DNA of 5,906 bases from the NCBI GenBank assembly GCA_027325115.1, contig DAHWFG010000642.1, forward strand, positions 1 through 5,906, read 5' to 3'. Shown here piece by piece: positions 1-5,869 of this stretch (its first letter is position 1; each line of letters begins with the position of its first letter). A program made the translations under genes and the position numbers. The notes beneath the pieces are model-generated. The model worked only from the letters and a program-made list of their open reading frames with translations. It did no database searches and was not told where the DNA came from. This DNA comes from JAKBCQ01 sp021807585 (GTDB lineage Bacteria > Planctomycetota > Planctomycetia > Isosphaerales > Isosphaeraceae).

Positions 1-1
1 A

Positions 2-91
2 GTGGGCGCCGCCGCGTCGCTCGAGCCCCCAGTGGAGCCCTCCGCGTCGCTCGAACCCGCAGTGGGCGCCGCCGCGTCGATCGAGCCCGCG
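2..91 (+). repeat. Three 30-bp tandem repeats encoding a 10-residue Glu/Pro/Ala unit
   Basis: Copies lie at 2-31, 32-61 and 62-91 and translate in the GH38-like frame as VGAAASLEPP, VEPSASLEPA and VGAAASIEPA. A degenerate AEPIPEPEPATAP tail follows to about 130. The period is exactly ten codons, so copy number changes would keep the frame. Such a sequence would be a flexible, acidic, proline-rich linker. The array reaches the window edge and probably continues to the left. The two alternative frames are read as arginine-rich or Pro/Arg-rich peptides, which look less natural than this one. Confidence 0.85.
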
Positions 92-3022
92 GCCGAACCG
101 ATTCCGGAGCCCGAGCCCGCGACCGCGCCTGGAATGGATTCAACGCATAATAATATATGTTCATCTACGCGCGTTGTCTGCTTGCTGAGGGACGAAGGCC
201 GCGAACCCGATTCCAGGATGTCCGAACACGACGCCGAGTCGATCCGTTCGACGATCGTCGCGGGGTGGCGTCCCGCGATCTTGTCCGTGCTCGCCGAGCC
301 GCCTCGGATCGAGAACGCGGCGTATCCCCCCTACCCCGAACGCGATGCGATTTTCCTGATTCCTCAAAGCCAAAAACGCGAACTTCCCGTCGATTTTCCG
401 GCGCAGGCAAAGCAAGCCGGGGCGATCTTGATCGAGGCGACCGCCGACGCCGCCGAGACGACGCGAGCGATCCACAACGTGTTATCGCTCAATGATATAC
501 CGAATCGTCGATCACCAGAATCCGCCGACGCCCAAGCGTTCGTCGACCTCGCACGCGATTTCGAGGCGCTCGCCGCGGCTCGCTCTTGGCTTCGCGACGC
601 CACGACCGCGATGGGACGTATCGAACGGCTCGACGCCGAAACGTTCGGCCGAGAGGTCCTCGCCGCCGCTCGCGCGTGGGTCGACGGCGATCGAGCCGCG
701 GTCGAATCGGGCCTCCGCGCCGCATTCGAAATGCTCACACAATCGCGTGAGCATTTATATCCAGTCGATTCATATATTATTGATATTTGTTTACTCGATC
801 CGGCGACCGCCGCGGGTGCTCTCGAATCGGTGTTGGAGGCGCGGTCGCCTTTTTCGCTGATCGCTCCGGCGCGCGCGATCGAGGTTTTGGCCGAGCGCGA
901 CCCCGCGAGTTTGGCTCGGCTCAACGAGGCGATCGACGAGGGTTGGGGCGATGTCGCCGGAGGCGCGTATGAAGAAATCGACGAACCTTTCGCTCCTTTC
1001 GAGTCGATTCTTTGGCAGTTTGAGCGCGGCGGCGAGGTTTATCGAAATCATCTCAACGGCCGAACCGTCGAGACGCTGGCGCGTCGTAGGTTCGCTCTTT
1101 ATCCGCTCCTGCCTCAAATCGCACGTCGCTTTCATTTTCGTTTCGGAATTCATTGGGGGCTCGACGACGGTCGCTTTCCGACCCCGCGCGATCCCAAACG
1201 GTTGTGGGAGAGCCCCGACGCGACGAGCCTCGAATCGCTCACCCGAGTTCCCCTCGCCGCCGATCGCTCCGCGACGGGCGCGACCTTCGCGTGGACGCTC
1301 GGCAAATCGATGAAAGATGATCATATCGCGACAATCGTTCTTGTTCATTGGCCCGATCACGTCGCGAACTGGTATAAAGATCTAATAAGAATCGGCAAAT
1401 ATTCTTCGGTTCTCGCTCGGCTCGTCACGTTGACCGATTATTTTCACCTGACCGATCGACCTTACGAGTCGATTCGTCCGCGGCTCGACGATTACCGCAC
1501 GCCGTATCTTGCACAGGCGTGCGCCGCGGGCCTGATCGACCCGATCGGTCGGAGGGTTCGCAAGGCGAAACTCCGAGCCCGCCTGGACGCTCTCGAATTC
1601 GTTTCCGCGGTCGCGTCGGCGCTTTCGGCGCCCCGCGCCGAGATCGAAGAATCCGACCCCGATCCGCAAACGATTGAACAGCGACTCGAATCGGGAGATC
1701 TTGATTTCGCCGAAAAGGCTCTCGATCGCCAGGAATCTCCCCGAGCGCGGGCGCTCGCTCGGGCGATCGTCGGCTTCTCCGAATCGGGCCGGCCGGGTTA
1801 TCTTGTGATCAATCCCTCGTCCGTCGCCCGCCGCCCCCCGGTGATTCTTCCCGACGCCGAGATCGACCTTCGACCCGAGGGTCCCCTCCGCGCAGCGCAG
1901 TTCACCGAAGAGGGAGTTCGTGCGATCGTCGATCTTCCCGCGTTCGGCTTCGCCTGGGTTCCTCAACAAAACGATCCGACCGAAATCGCCGAATTCAAAA
2001 ATCCGCTCGTCGTGCATAAGCATACCATGAACAACGAATTTATGGAAATCGAGCTCGATTCCGCGACGGGAGGGTTGCGGAGCGTGAAGGCGCCCGGCGA
2101 GCCCTCGGCGCGTGCGGCGCAGCGGCTTGTGATCAAGGGAATTGAGGCCGACGAAGAACGTTCCGGCTCGATCATGATGCGAGCCGATTCGATCGAGATC
2201 GATTACGCCGGCCCCGCGCTCGCTCAGGCGACCTCCAAAGGGACGATCGTCGATACTTCGAACGGTGGAACGCTTGCTCGGTTCGAACAACGCGTTCGGC
2301 TTTGGGCGGGCCGGCCGATCTTGGAACTTAATATTCAGATATCAGAACTCGATCCGAAATTGATCAAACTTTTCTCGACGGGCGATCCCTGGCGGAGCGC
2401 TTTGTGTTGCCGCTGGGCGTGGCCGGACTCGTCGGCGACGCTGCGGCGATCGGGTCATTTGTGTCTTGAAACGACGAAAGCCGAGCGACCCGAGACCCCC
2501 GACATCATCGAGATATCCACGCGCAGGAGAAGCCTGGCGATTTGCACGGGGGGCCTGGCGCATCACGAGCGGCACGGCGATCGAATGCTCGACACGCTTT
2601 TGATCGCGGGGCGAGAGACTTCGCGCTCGTTCGATTTCGCGATCGCTCTCGACACCGAGCACGCGTTTCATGCGGCTCTCGATATGTACACGCCGGTGTA
2701 TGTCACGCCGACATCGGCGGGTCGACCGCGTTCGGGATCGACGGGCTGGTTGTTTCAGGTCGAGGGGAAGGGGATCGCGGTTTTACGTGTCGGCTCGTCG
2801 GATCCTTCGGGCGACGGTCGCGGCTGGGGAGTTTTCCTCGACGTTCTCGAGACCTCGGGTCGACCGACTCGGAGCCGGATTCGCTTTTATCGCGATCCGA
2901 TCTGGGCTCGGCAAGTCGATTATCGGAACGAGACGATCGTCGATCTCACGCGCGACGGCGACGCGGTTCTTGTCGATCTCACGCCTCACGAGGCGGCGCG
3001 GATCGACGTCACGCTCGGATGA
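2..3022 (+). CDS. GH38-like (alpha-mannosidase-related) protein, 5' end open
   Basis: The frame is open from the left edge to TGA at 3020-3022 (1006 codons visible, numbered here from base 2). Residues 1-44 are Glu/Pro/Ala-rich repeats. The family-like part begins near residue 45 (ATG at 134), so a 962-residue protein starting there is the main alternative; that ATG has no clear Shine-Dalgarno. About residues 80-145 form an N-terminal accessory region (AGWRPAILS, then IFLIP). About 257-440 resemble the GH38 catalytic region: SYIIDICLLD, the GGAYEEIDEPF block (320-330) followed by FESILWQFERGGEVYR, RRRFALYPLLPQ, GLDDGRFP (386-393) and HWPDHVANWYKD (449-460). About 602-1006 look like the GH38 C-terminal beta-sandwich (NNEFMEIELDSATGG, 677-691; GRPILELNIQI near 775). 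The usual HNDPGW-type zinc motif is absent, so activity is uncertain; Asp388/389 of LDDG is my candidate for the nucleophile position. No signal peptide is seen after residue 45, implying a cytoplasmic protein unless upstream sequence says otherwise. The family call is from motif resemblance only. Confidence 0.72.
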   Translation: MGAAASLEPPVEPSASLEPAVGAAASIEPAAEPIPEPEPATAPGMDSTHNNICSSTRVVCLLRDEGREPDSRMSEHDAESIRSTIVAGWRPAILSVLAEPPRIENAAYPPYPERDAIFLIPQSQKRELPVDFPAQAKQAGAILIEATADAAETTRAIHNVLSLNDIPNRRSPESADAQAFVDLARDFEALAAARSWLRDATTAMGRIERLDAETFGREVLAAARAWVDGDRAAVESGLRAAFEMLTQSREHLYPVDSYIIDICLLDPATAAGALESVLEARSPFSLIAPARAIEVLAERDPASLARLNEAIDEGWGDVAGGAYEEIDEPFAPFESILWQFERGGEVYRNHLNGRTVETLARRRFALYPLLPQIARRFHFRFGIHWGLDDGRFPTPRDPKRLWESPDATSLESLTRVPLAADRSATGATFAWTLGKSMKDDHIATIVLVHWPDHVANWYKDLIRIGKYSSVLARLVTLTDYFHLTDRPYESIRPRLDDYRTPYLAQACAAGLIDPIGRRVRKAKLRARLDALEFVSAVASALSAPRAEIEESDPDPQTIEQRLESGDLDFAEKALDRQESPRARALARAIVGFSESGRPGYLVINPSSVARRPPVILPDAEIDLRPEGPLRAAQFTEEGVRAIVDLPAFGFAWVPQQNDPTEIAEFKNPLVVHKHTMNNEFMEIELDSATGGLRSVKAPGEPSARAAQRLVIKGIEADEERSGSIMMRADSIEIDYAGPALAQATSKGTIVDTSNGGTLARFEQRVRLWAGRPILELNIQISELDPKLIKLFSTGDPWRSALCCRWAWPDSSATLRRSGHLCLETTKAERPETPDIIEISTRRRSLAICTGGLAHHERHGDRMLDTLLIAGRETSRSFDFAIALDTEHAFHAALDMYTPVYVTPTSAGRPRSGSTGWLFQVEGKGIAVLRVGSSDPSGDGRGWGVFLDVLETSGRPTRSRIRFYRDPIWARQVDYRNETIVDLTRDGDAVLVDLTPHEAARIDVTLG
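134..136 (+). promoter_or_regulatory. Alternative start codon (ATG) of the GH38-like protein
   Basis: This ATG (residue 45 of the open frame) lies where codon usage changes abruptly from almost pure C/G third positions to AT-rich codons (CAT AAT AAT ATA TGT TCA TCT). About ten residues later comes a beta-strand-like segment, RVVCLLRD, which fits the beginning of a domain. The bases just upstream (CCTGGA) give at best a weak ribosome-binding site. A later in-frame ATG at 218 (MSEHDAES) would cut off the RVVCLL strand, so I favour 134 over 218 if the protein is not fused to something on the left. Confidence 0.45.
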
Positions 3023-3031
3023 AATCGTGAA

Positions 3032-3049
3032 GATATCGGTATTGATATC
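3032..3049 (+). other. Small inverted repeat just after the GH38-like stop codon
   Basis: GATATC at 3032-3037 and again at 3044-3049 can pair across a 6-base loop (GGTATT). It starts ten bases after the stop codon. The stem is short and AT-rich and has no following T run, so it might at most help protect the 3' end of the transcript. Because GATATC is self-complementary, it is equally a direct repeat. Confidence 0.3.
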
Positions 3050-3153
3050 CGGCTGATCCGCCTGCGAGCGCGTTCCATCCCCAGGTTAACGGACCGACGA
3101 GCGGAGGAGAACGTTCAAAAAGACAAATAGTCACTCGTAAGTATTTATTTCGA

Positions 3154-3173
3154 AGAGAGATGCGCGTCTCTCT
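3154..3173. terminator. Candidate hairpin between the convergent genes
   Basis: AGAGAGA (3154-3160) pairs perfectly with TCTCTCT (3167-3173) across the loop TGCGCG, giving a 7-bp stem. It is 31 bases beyond the GH97 stop codon on the - strand and about 130 bases beyond the GH38-like stop on the + strand. Neither side has a true T tract: reading the - strand, the sequence after the stem is TTCGAAATAAATAC. It could work as a bidirectional, non-canonical terminator or only as an RNA-stabilising stem. Confidence 0.35.
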
Positions 3174-3203
3174 CTAGAGCCCGCCGATTCGGCTCGTCGC
3201 GAT

Positions 3204-5225
3204 TCACTTTGCTTTTCGAATCAATCGCGCAGCGAACCCGCCGTCGCGGGGTATGATGACGCGGAGCGTATCGGCCGCGACGACGGTTTGCTTCTCGATC
3301 GTGATCGCGTTCGGTCCCCCTTCGGGACGGTCGAGATACAAATCGACGTCGTATCCTCCTTGCCCCAGGAAGCCCAGAGGAAGCTTGATATCGCGAGTTT
3401 CGGTCGCGGTCATCCCGCCAAGATACCACGCGTCCCCTTTTCGGCGGGCGATCACGATGCACTTTCCCATCTCGCCGCGCAGTACGCGAGTCTCGTCCCA
3501 ATTGGTGGGGATTCGAGAGATAAACTCAAGCCCGGATTGACCGCGATACGCCGCGGGATAATCGGCCATCATCGACATATGATTTTGGTAAACGACGTAC
3601 ATCGCTAATTGATGCCCGCGCGTCCCCTGCACGAAAGGCGCCTTGTAGCGCGGTTTGAAGGCCTCTGGCAAGACGCTCCGCATCCCTCCCTCATGATAAT
3701 CGAGCGGGCCCGCGATCATCCGCACGAATGCGATGTCGAGATTATGCCCCGGAGGCGTACCGCGACCCTCGCCCCACTTATCATACTCTTGATTAAGTGC
3801 AGCTTCATATGTAAGCACGTTGGGCCATGTTCGTTCCATCCCCGTCGGCTTGTAGGCGCCGTGGAACGTGACCGTCAGGTGATGCTTCGCCGCTTTCTCG
3901 GCCATTTCATGATAAAAGCGAACCATTTCTTGATCGTCGCGGTCCATGAAATCGACCATTACCCCCTCGACCCCCCATTTTTCATACAGCGGAAACGCCT
4001 CGTCAATCCGCGGCTTAAGCGCCTTCCAATGCATCCAGAGTCGGAGCCGAACCCCTTTCGTTTTGGCGTAGCCAAGGACTTCGGAGAGATTGATCGACGG
4101 CGCGGCCTTGGTGATATCGGTCGGACCTTTGGGATCGATCGGGCCGCCGTACCACGCGATATCGAGCCCGTCGAGTGAGTGATACGGAACGCCCTGTTCG
4201 GCGCAGAAATCGATGTAATGCTTCATCGTCGCGGTGTTCACTCCCGGCTCAAAATCGACCCCTTCCAGCGCGTAGGCGTTCCACCAGGGGAAGGTCGTCT
4301 TACCCGGCTTGATCCACGAAGTGTCTTGGATCGCCGACGGCTCGTTGAGGTTGAATATGATGTTGGATTCGAGCAGTTTACCGGGTTCGTCGGCGATCAT
4401 GAACACACGCCACGGCGATGCGTGCGGCGTCTTGCCGATCACCTTGGCGCCGTCGTTTCGGCCCGGCAGCGGCGAAAGCTTAACCGCGAGCGTCCCCGGC
4501 GCCCCGGCGACGCCCGAAAGGTACATCCCCGCGTAATCGGTCAGGTTCGCCTCGACGACGGCGAGCCAAGCGGTATTCGCTTCGCCTCCCTCCAGATTGA
4601 GCAAAGTCGGCAGCGCGATCAGCCGCGCCGCGCCGATCGCCGAAACGCGCAATGTTTCATAATAATTTTCATATGATGTTGTGTAGTTTTTTAGCGGCAA
4701 GGCGCGCGCGGTCGGATCGCCCGGGAAAGCCAGACGCGTAAGTTCATCCACGAGTATGAAATCGTTGATTGAGCCTTGGCCGGGGATGAGATAGCGGAAG
4801 GCGATTCCGTCGTCGAACGCGCGAAAGGCGACATCGAGTTTCCGACGCGGCGGGTTCGTTTCTTCGAGCGAGACGATCAATTCGTTGTGATGATCGCGCG
4901 CCGACGATGCTTTGCCGACGGCGATCGAATACGTTTCGTCATGGCTTAGGCGTCGGGCGTCGACGACTTTGAGGTTCTCTTGGAGCGGACCCGTGGCGGC
5001 GAAATCGAGCCCGAGCGTCGCGGTTGCGACGATCTTGTCGTGGTAAGACACGTTGAACTCGGGTCGACCGTGCTCGCCGAGGCGAAACCTTACCTGCAAC
5101 CGACCGTCCGGCGAGGCGAGCTTGAGGGGCGCCGTCGCCGAGTCGATTTCCGCGGCGCCGAGTAGTGGAGAAGAAGAAATAAATATCATGATAAGAACGA
5201 TCAGTAATCCGATTCGCTTTTTCAT
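3204..5225 (-). CDS. GH97 family glycosidase, retaining (alpha-galactosidase-like) type, secreted
   Basis: The 673-residue protein has the length and order of a full GH97 enzyme. Residues 1-25 are a signal peptide. About 35-285 form the N-terminal beta-sandwich (LASPDGRLQVRF; YTTSYENYYETL at 181-192; VVEANLTDYAGMYL at 223-236, whose Glu225 is a candidate calcium ligand). About 300-570 form the catalytic barrel (DTSWIKPGKTTFPWWNAY, PYHSLDGLDIAWYGG, RLWMHWK). About 575-671 form the C-terminal beta domain. The block GVMVDFMDRDDQ (421-432) places Asp425 where retaining GH97 enzymes have their nucleophile; inverting SusB-type enzymes lack it. Glu474 in LTYEAALNQEY (or Glu480) is the probable acid/base region. 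Members remove alpha-linked galactose or glucose from oligosaccharides, and a periplasmic site is expected. The ATG at 5225 was chosen over one at 5288 because a signal peptide follows directly and GAGG lies five bases upstream. The family is clear; the exact substrate is inferred. Confidence 0.93.
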   Translation of the reverse strand: MKKRIGLLIVLIMIFISSSPLLGAAEIDSATAPLKLASPDGRLQVRFRLGEHGRPEFNVSYHDKIVATATLGLDFAATGPLQENLKVVDARRLSHDETYSIAVGKASSARDHHNELIVSLEETNPPRRKLDVAFRAFDDGIAFRYLIPGQGSINDFILVDELTRLAFPGDPTARALPLKNYTTSYENYYETLRVSAIGAARLIALPTLLNLEGGEANTAWLAVVEANLTDYAGMYLSGVAGAPGTLAVKLSPLPGRNDGAKVIGKTPHASPWRVFMIADEPGKLLESNIIFNLNEPSAIQDTSWIKPGKTTFPWWNAYALEGVDFEPGVNTATMKHYIDFCAEQGVPYHSLDGLDIAWYGGPIDPKGPTDITKAAPSINLSEVLGYAKTKGVRLRLWMHWKALKPRIDEAFPLYEKWGVEGVMVDFMDRDDQEMVRFYHEMAEKAAKHHLTVTFHGAYKPTGMERTWPNVLTYEAALNQEYDKWGEGRGTPPGHNLDIAFVRMIAGPLDYHEGGMRSVLPEAFKPRYKAPFVQGTRGHQLAMYVVYQNHMSMMADYPAAYRGQSGLEFISRIPTNWDETRVLRGEMGKCIVIARRKGDAWYLGGMTATETRDIKLPLGFLGQGGYDVDLYLDRPEGGPNAITIEKQTVVAADTLRVIIPRDGGFAARLIRKAK
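5151..5225 (-). other. Signal peptide of the GH97 enzyme
   Basis: The first 25 residues show the classical plan: a basic n-region (MKKR), a hydrophobic core (IGLLIVLIMIFI) and a polar c-region ending SSSPLLGAA before Glu26. A signal peptidase I cut after Ala25 (Gly at -3, Ala at -1) or Ala24 fits. No cysteine is present, so it is not a lipoprotein, unlike many Bacteroidetes polysaccharide-locus enzymes. The coding sequence is AT-rich compared with the rest of the gene, as is common for signal peptides. Confidence 0.85.
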
Positions 5226-5230
5226 TTCGG

Positions 5231-5234
5231 CCTC
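5231..5234 (-). promoter_or_regulatory. Ribosome-binding site of the GH97 gene
   Basis: On the - strand GAGG is followed by five bases (CCGAA) and then ATG AAA AAG. This spacing supports the start at 5225 and argues against the upstream ATG at 5288, which would add 21 non-signal residues in front of the signal peptide. Confidence 0.6.
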
Positions 5235-5354
5235 GTGAGGAGAGGGATGAACGTTCCCAAGCTTAACGGCGAAATCTCGGGCGGGCAACGGTTGGTATGC
5301 GGAGGTCGTGCGGCGGCGGAGGCTCGAATCTGCGCGCCGGGTTTGAGTTTACCA

Positions 5355-5419
5355 TTGACATGCAAAAATATATATAAATCTATCATAAATCAGCATAGGG
5401 TATTATTAGGATCGATCAA
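5355..5419. promoter_or_regulatory. AT-rich bidirectional promoter candidate
   Basis: On the + strand a perfect TTGACA (5355-5360) is followed by a run of A and T, but the best -10 match, TATCAT (5381-5386), is 20 bases away, which is too far for an ideal promoter. On the - strand TTGATC (5414-5419) is followed after 16 bases by TATGCT (5392-5397), a modest match pointing at the GH97 gene with a leader of about 160 bases. TATGAT (5382-5387, - strand) is another -10-like word. These matches are by eye, and planctomycete promoters are poorly defined. Confidence 0.3.
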
Positions 5420-5469
5420 TCGACCGAGTCGGCGCGGCGGTCGATAAAAATAAAAAGATTCATGTGAGT

Positions 5470-5495
5470 CGGTTTTTGACCGGACTGCAAGCCGG
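5470..5495 (+). other. Overlapping small inverted repeats
   Basis: CGGT (5470-5473) can pair with ACCG (5479-5482) around a T-rich loop. Alternatively, CCGG (5480-5483) can pair with CCGG (5492-5495). The two stems share bases and so exclude each other, and they lie some 30 bases before the possible TTG start at 5525. The stems are only four base pairs, so this may be chance. Confidence 0.2.
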
Positions 5496-5524
5496 ATCCT
5501 CACGATCCCGAGGGGCTGTATGAG

Positions 5525-5869
5525 TTGAACGTCGATTGCCGAGCCTGGACCTTTGAGGTACGATTTTACGAAGGACAATCGATTTTTGATCGTTCGGCTT
5601 GGTGCGCCGATGAAGCCGTGATGCATCAGTTGTTTCGGCTTCACGATCAACAAGAAGTGAAGCCTTCTGGAGACCCCCCGACAGCTTTGGACCGATTTTT
5701 TGACCGCCTGCCGCCGATCATCGCGCCCGAGCACATAGACACCCCGCCCCAGAACATAGACACCCAGAAATCGACCCCGAACCCATACACCCAAATTTTG
5801 ACCGACTTCCGATTTCCTAATCATCGTATAAACTCCAAGTTCACAACGGTTAAGGTCAAGGAATCGTGA
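5525..5869 (+). CDS. Possible small protein of unknown function
   Basis: A 114-codon frame, open from 5480, with a TTG start at 5525 preceded by GAGGGG at 5510-5515 (nine bases away). I do not recognise the product. The first ~70 residues have a balanced composition with aromatic and acidic residues (NVDCRAWTFEVRFYEGQSIF, then ALDRFFDRLPPIIAPE). The last ~45 residues are low in complexity and cover the 18-bp direct repeats (HIDTPPQNIDTQ). No signal peptide or membrane segment is seen. A 144-codon frame on the opposite strand (5390-5824) shares the codon register and even has a good GGAG site eight bases before its ATG. It is, however, strongly basic, poor in acidic residues and Ala, and overlaps the presumed GH97 promoter, so I rank it second. 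The region may also be non-coding or a decayed gene. Confidence 0.33.
   Translation: MNVDCRAWTFEVRFYEGQSIFDRSAWCADEAVMHQLFRLHDQQEVKPSGDPPTALDRFFDRLPPIIAPEHIDTPPQNIDTQKSTPNPYTQILTDFRFPNHRINSKFTTVKVKES
5726..5792. repeat. Direct repeats of 18 bp at 21-bp spacing, plus one degenerate copy
   Basis: Copies at 5726-5743 and 5747-5764 agree at 16 of 18 positions (core ACATAGACACC is identical). A third, weaker copy lies at about 5775-5791 (GAACCCATACACC against GAACATAGACACC, 10 of 13). On the - strand the core reads GGTGTCTATGT. The 21-bp period is two helical turns, as in tandem protein-binding sites, but it is also seven codons, so a short coding repeat is equally possible. Confidence 0.6.
5827..5832 (+). 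promoter_or_regulatory. Possible -10 element before the right-edge gene
   Basis: TATAAA lies 33 bases before the candidate GTG start at 5866. The only good -35-like word, TTGACC at 5798-5803, is 23 bases upstream, which is longer than the usual 17. The element is therefore weak evidence on its own. Confidence 0.2.

Larger units (their letters stand above)
3023..3203. other. Convergent intergenic region
   Basis: This 181-bp gap separates the 3' ends of the GH38-like gene (+) and the GH97 gene (-). It holds two inverted repeats, listed separately, and a short GCCG-ATT-CGGC element at 3183-3193. No open frame of interest and no RNA gene could be recognised. An AT-richer stretch lies at about 3113-3152. 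Confidence 0.7.
5226..5524. other. Intergenic region upstream of the GH97 gene
   Basis: About 300 bases with no convincing gene. The half nearest the GH97 gene is GC-rich, and about 5341-5462 is markedly AT-rich and promoter-like. It would be the 5' leader and promoter of the GH97 gene and, if the small + strand gene at 5525 is real, a shared divergent control region. Small hairpins occur near 5470-5495. No riboswitch or RNA gene could be recognised. Confidence 0.6.

Noticed and set aside
1..150. Upstream gene ending at TAATAA (148-153) in the first frame
   Set aside because: That frame gives an Arg-rich peptide with poorer third-position bias than the Glu/Pro/Ala frame; it stays possible only if the assembly has a frameshift.
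364..924. - strand frame of 186 codons
   Set aside because: Ser/Ala/Arg-rich low-complexity translation opposite the GH38-like gene; a shadow of its codon bias.
1382..2290. Long frame on the - strand inside the GH38-like gene (302 codons)
   Set aside because: It is antisense to a recognisable protein, is rich in Arg and Gly, and shows no domain pattern. Such frames arise readily in GC-rich genes.
3609..4676. Two adjacent + strand frames (189 and 165 codons) opposite the GH97 gene
   Set aside because: Arg-rich translations with no recognisable motif, lying wholly antisense to a well-supported GH97 coding sequence.
5226..5288. N-terminal extension of GH97 to an ATG at 5288
   Set aside because: It would place 21 polar residues before a typical signal peptide, and the GAGG site fits the start at 5225.
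5726..5792. CRISPR array
   Set aside because: The repeats are too short and too closely spaced, with only two good copies and no spacer-like unique segments.
5726..5792. Transposon end or insertion-sequence remnant
   Set aside because: No inverted partner copy, target duplication or transposase-like translation was found in the window, though a dispersed repeat cannot be excluded.
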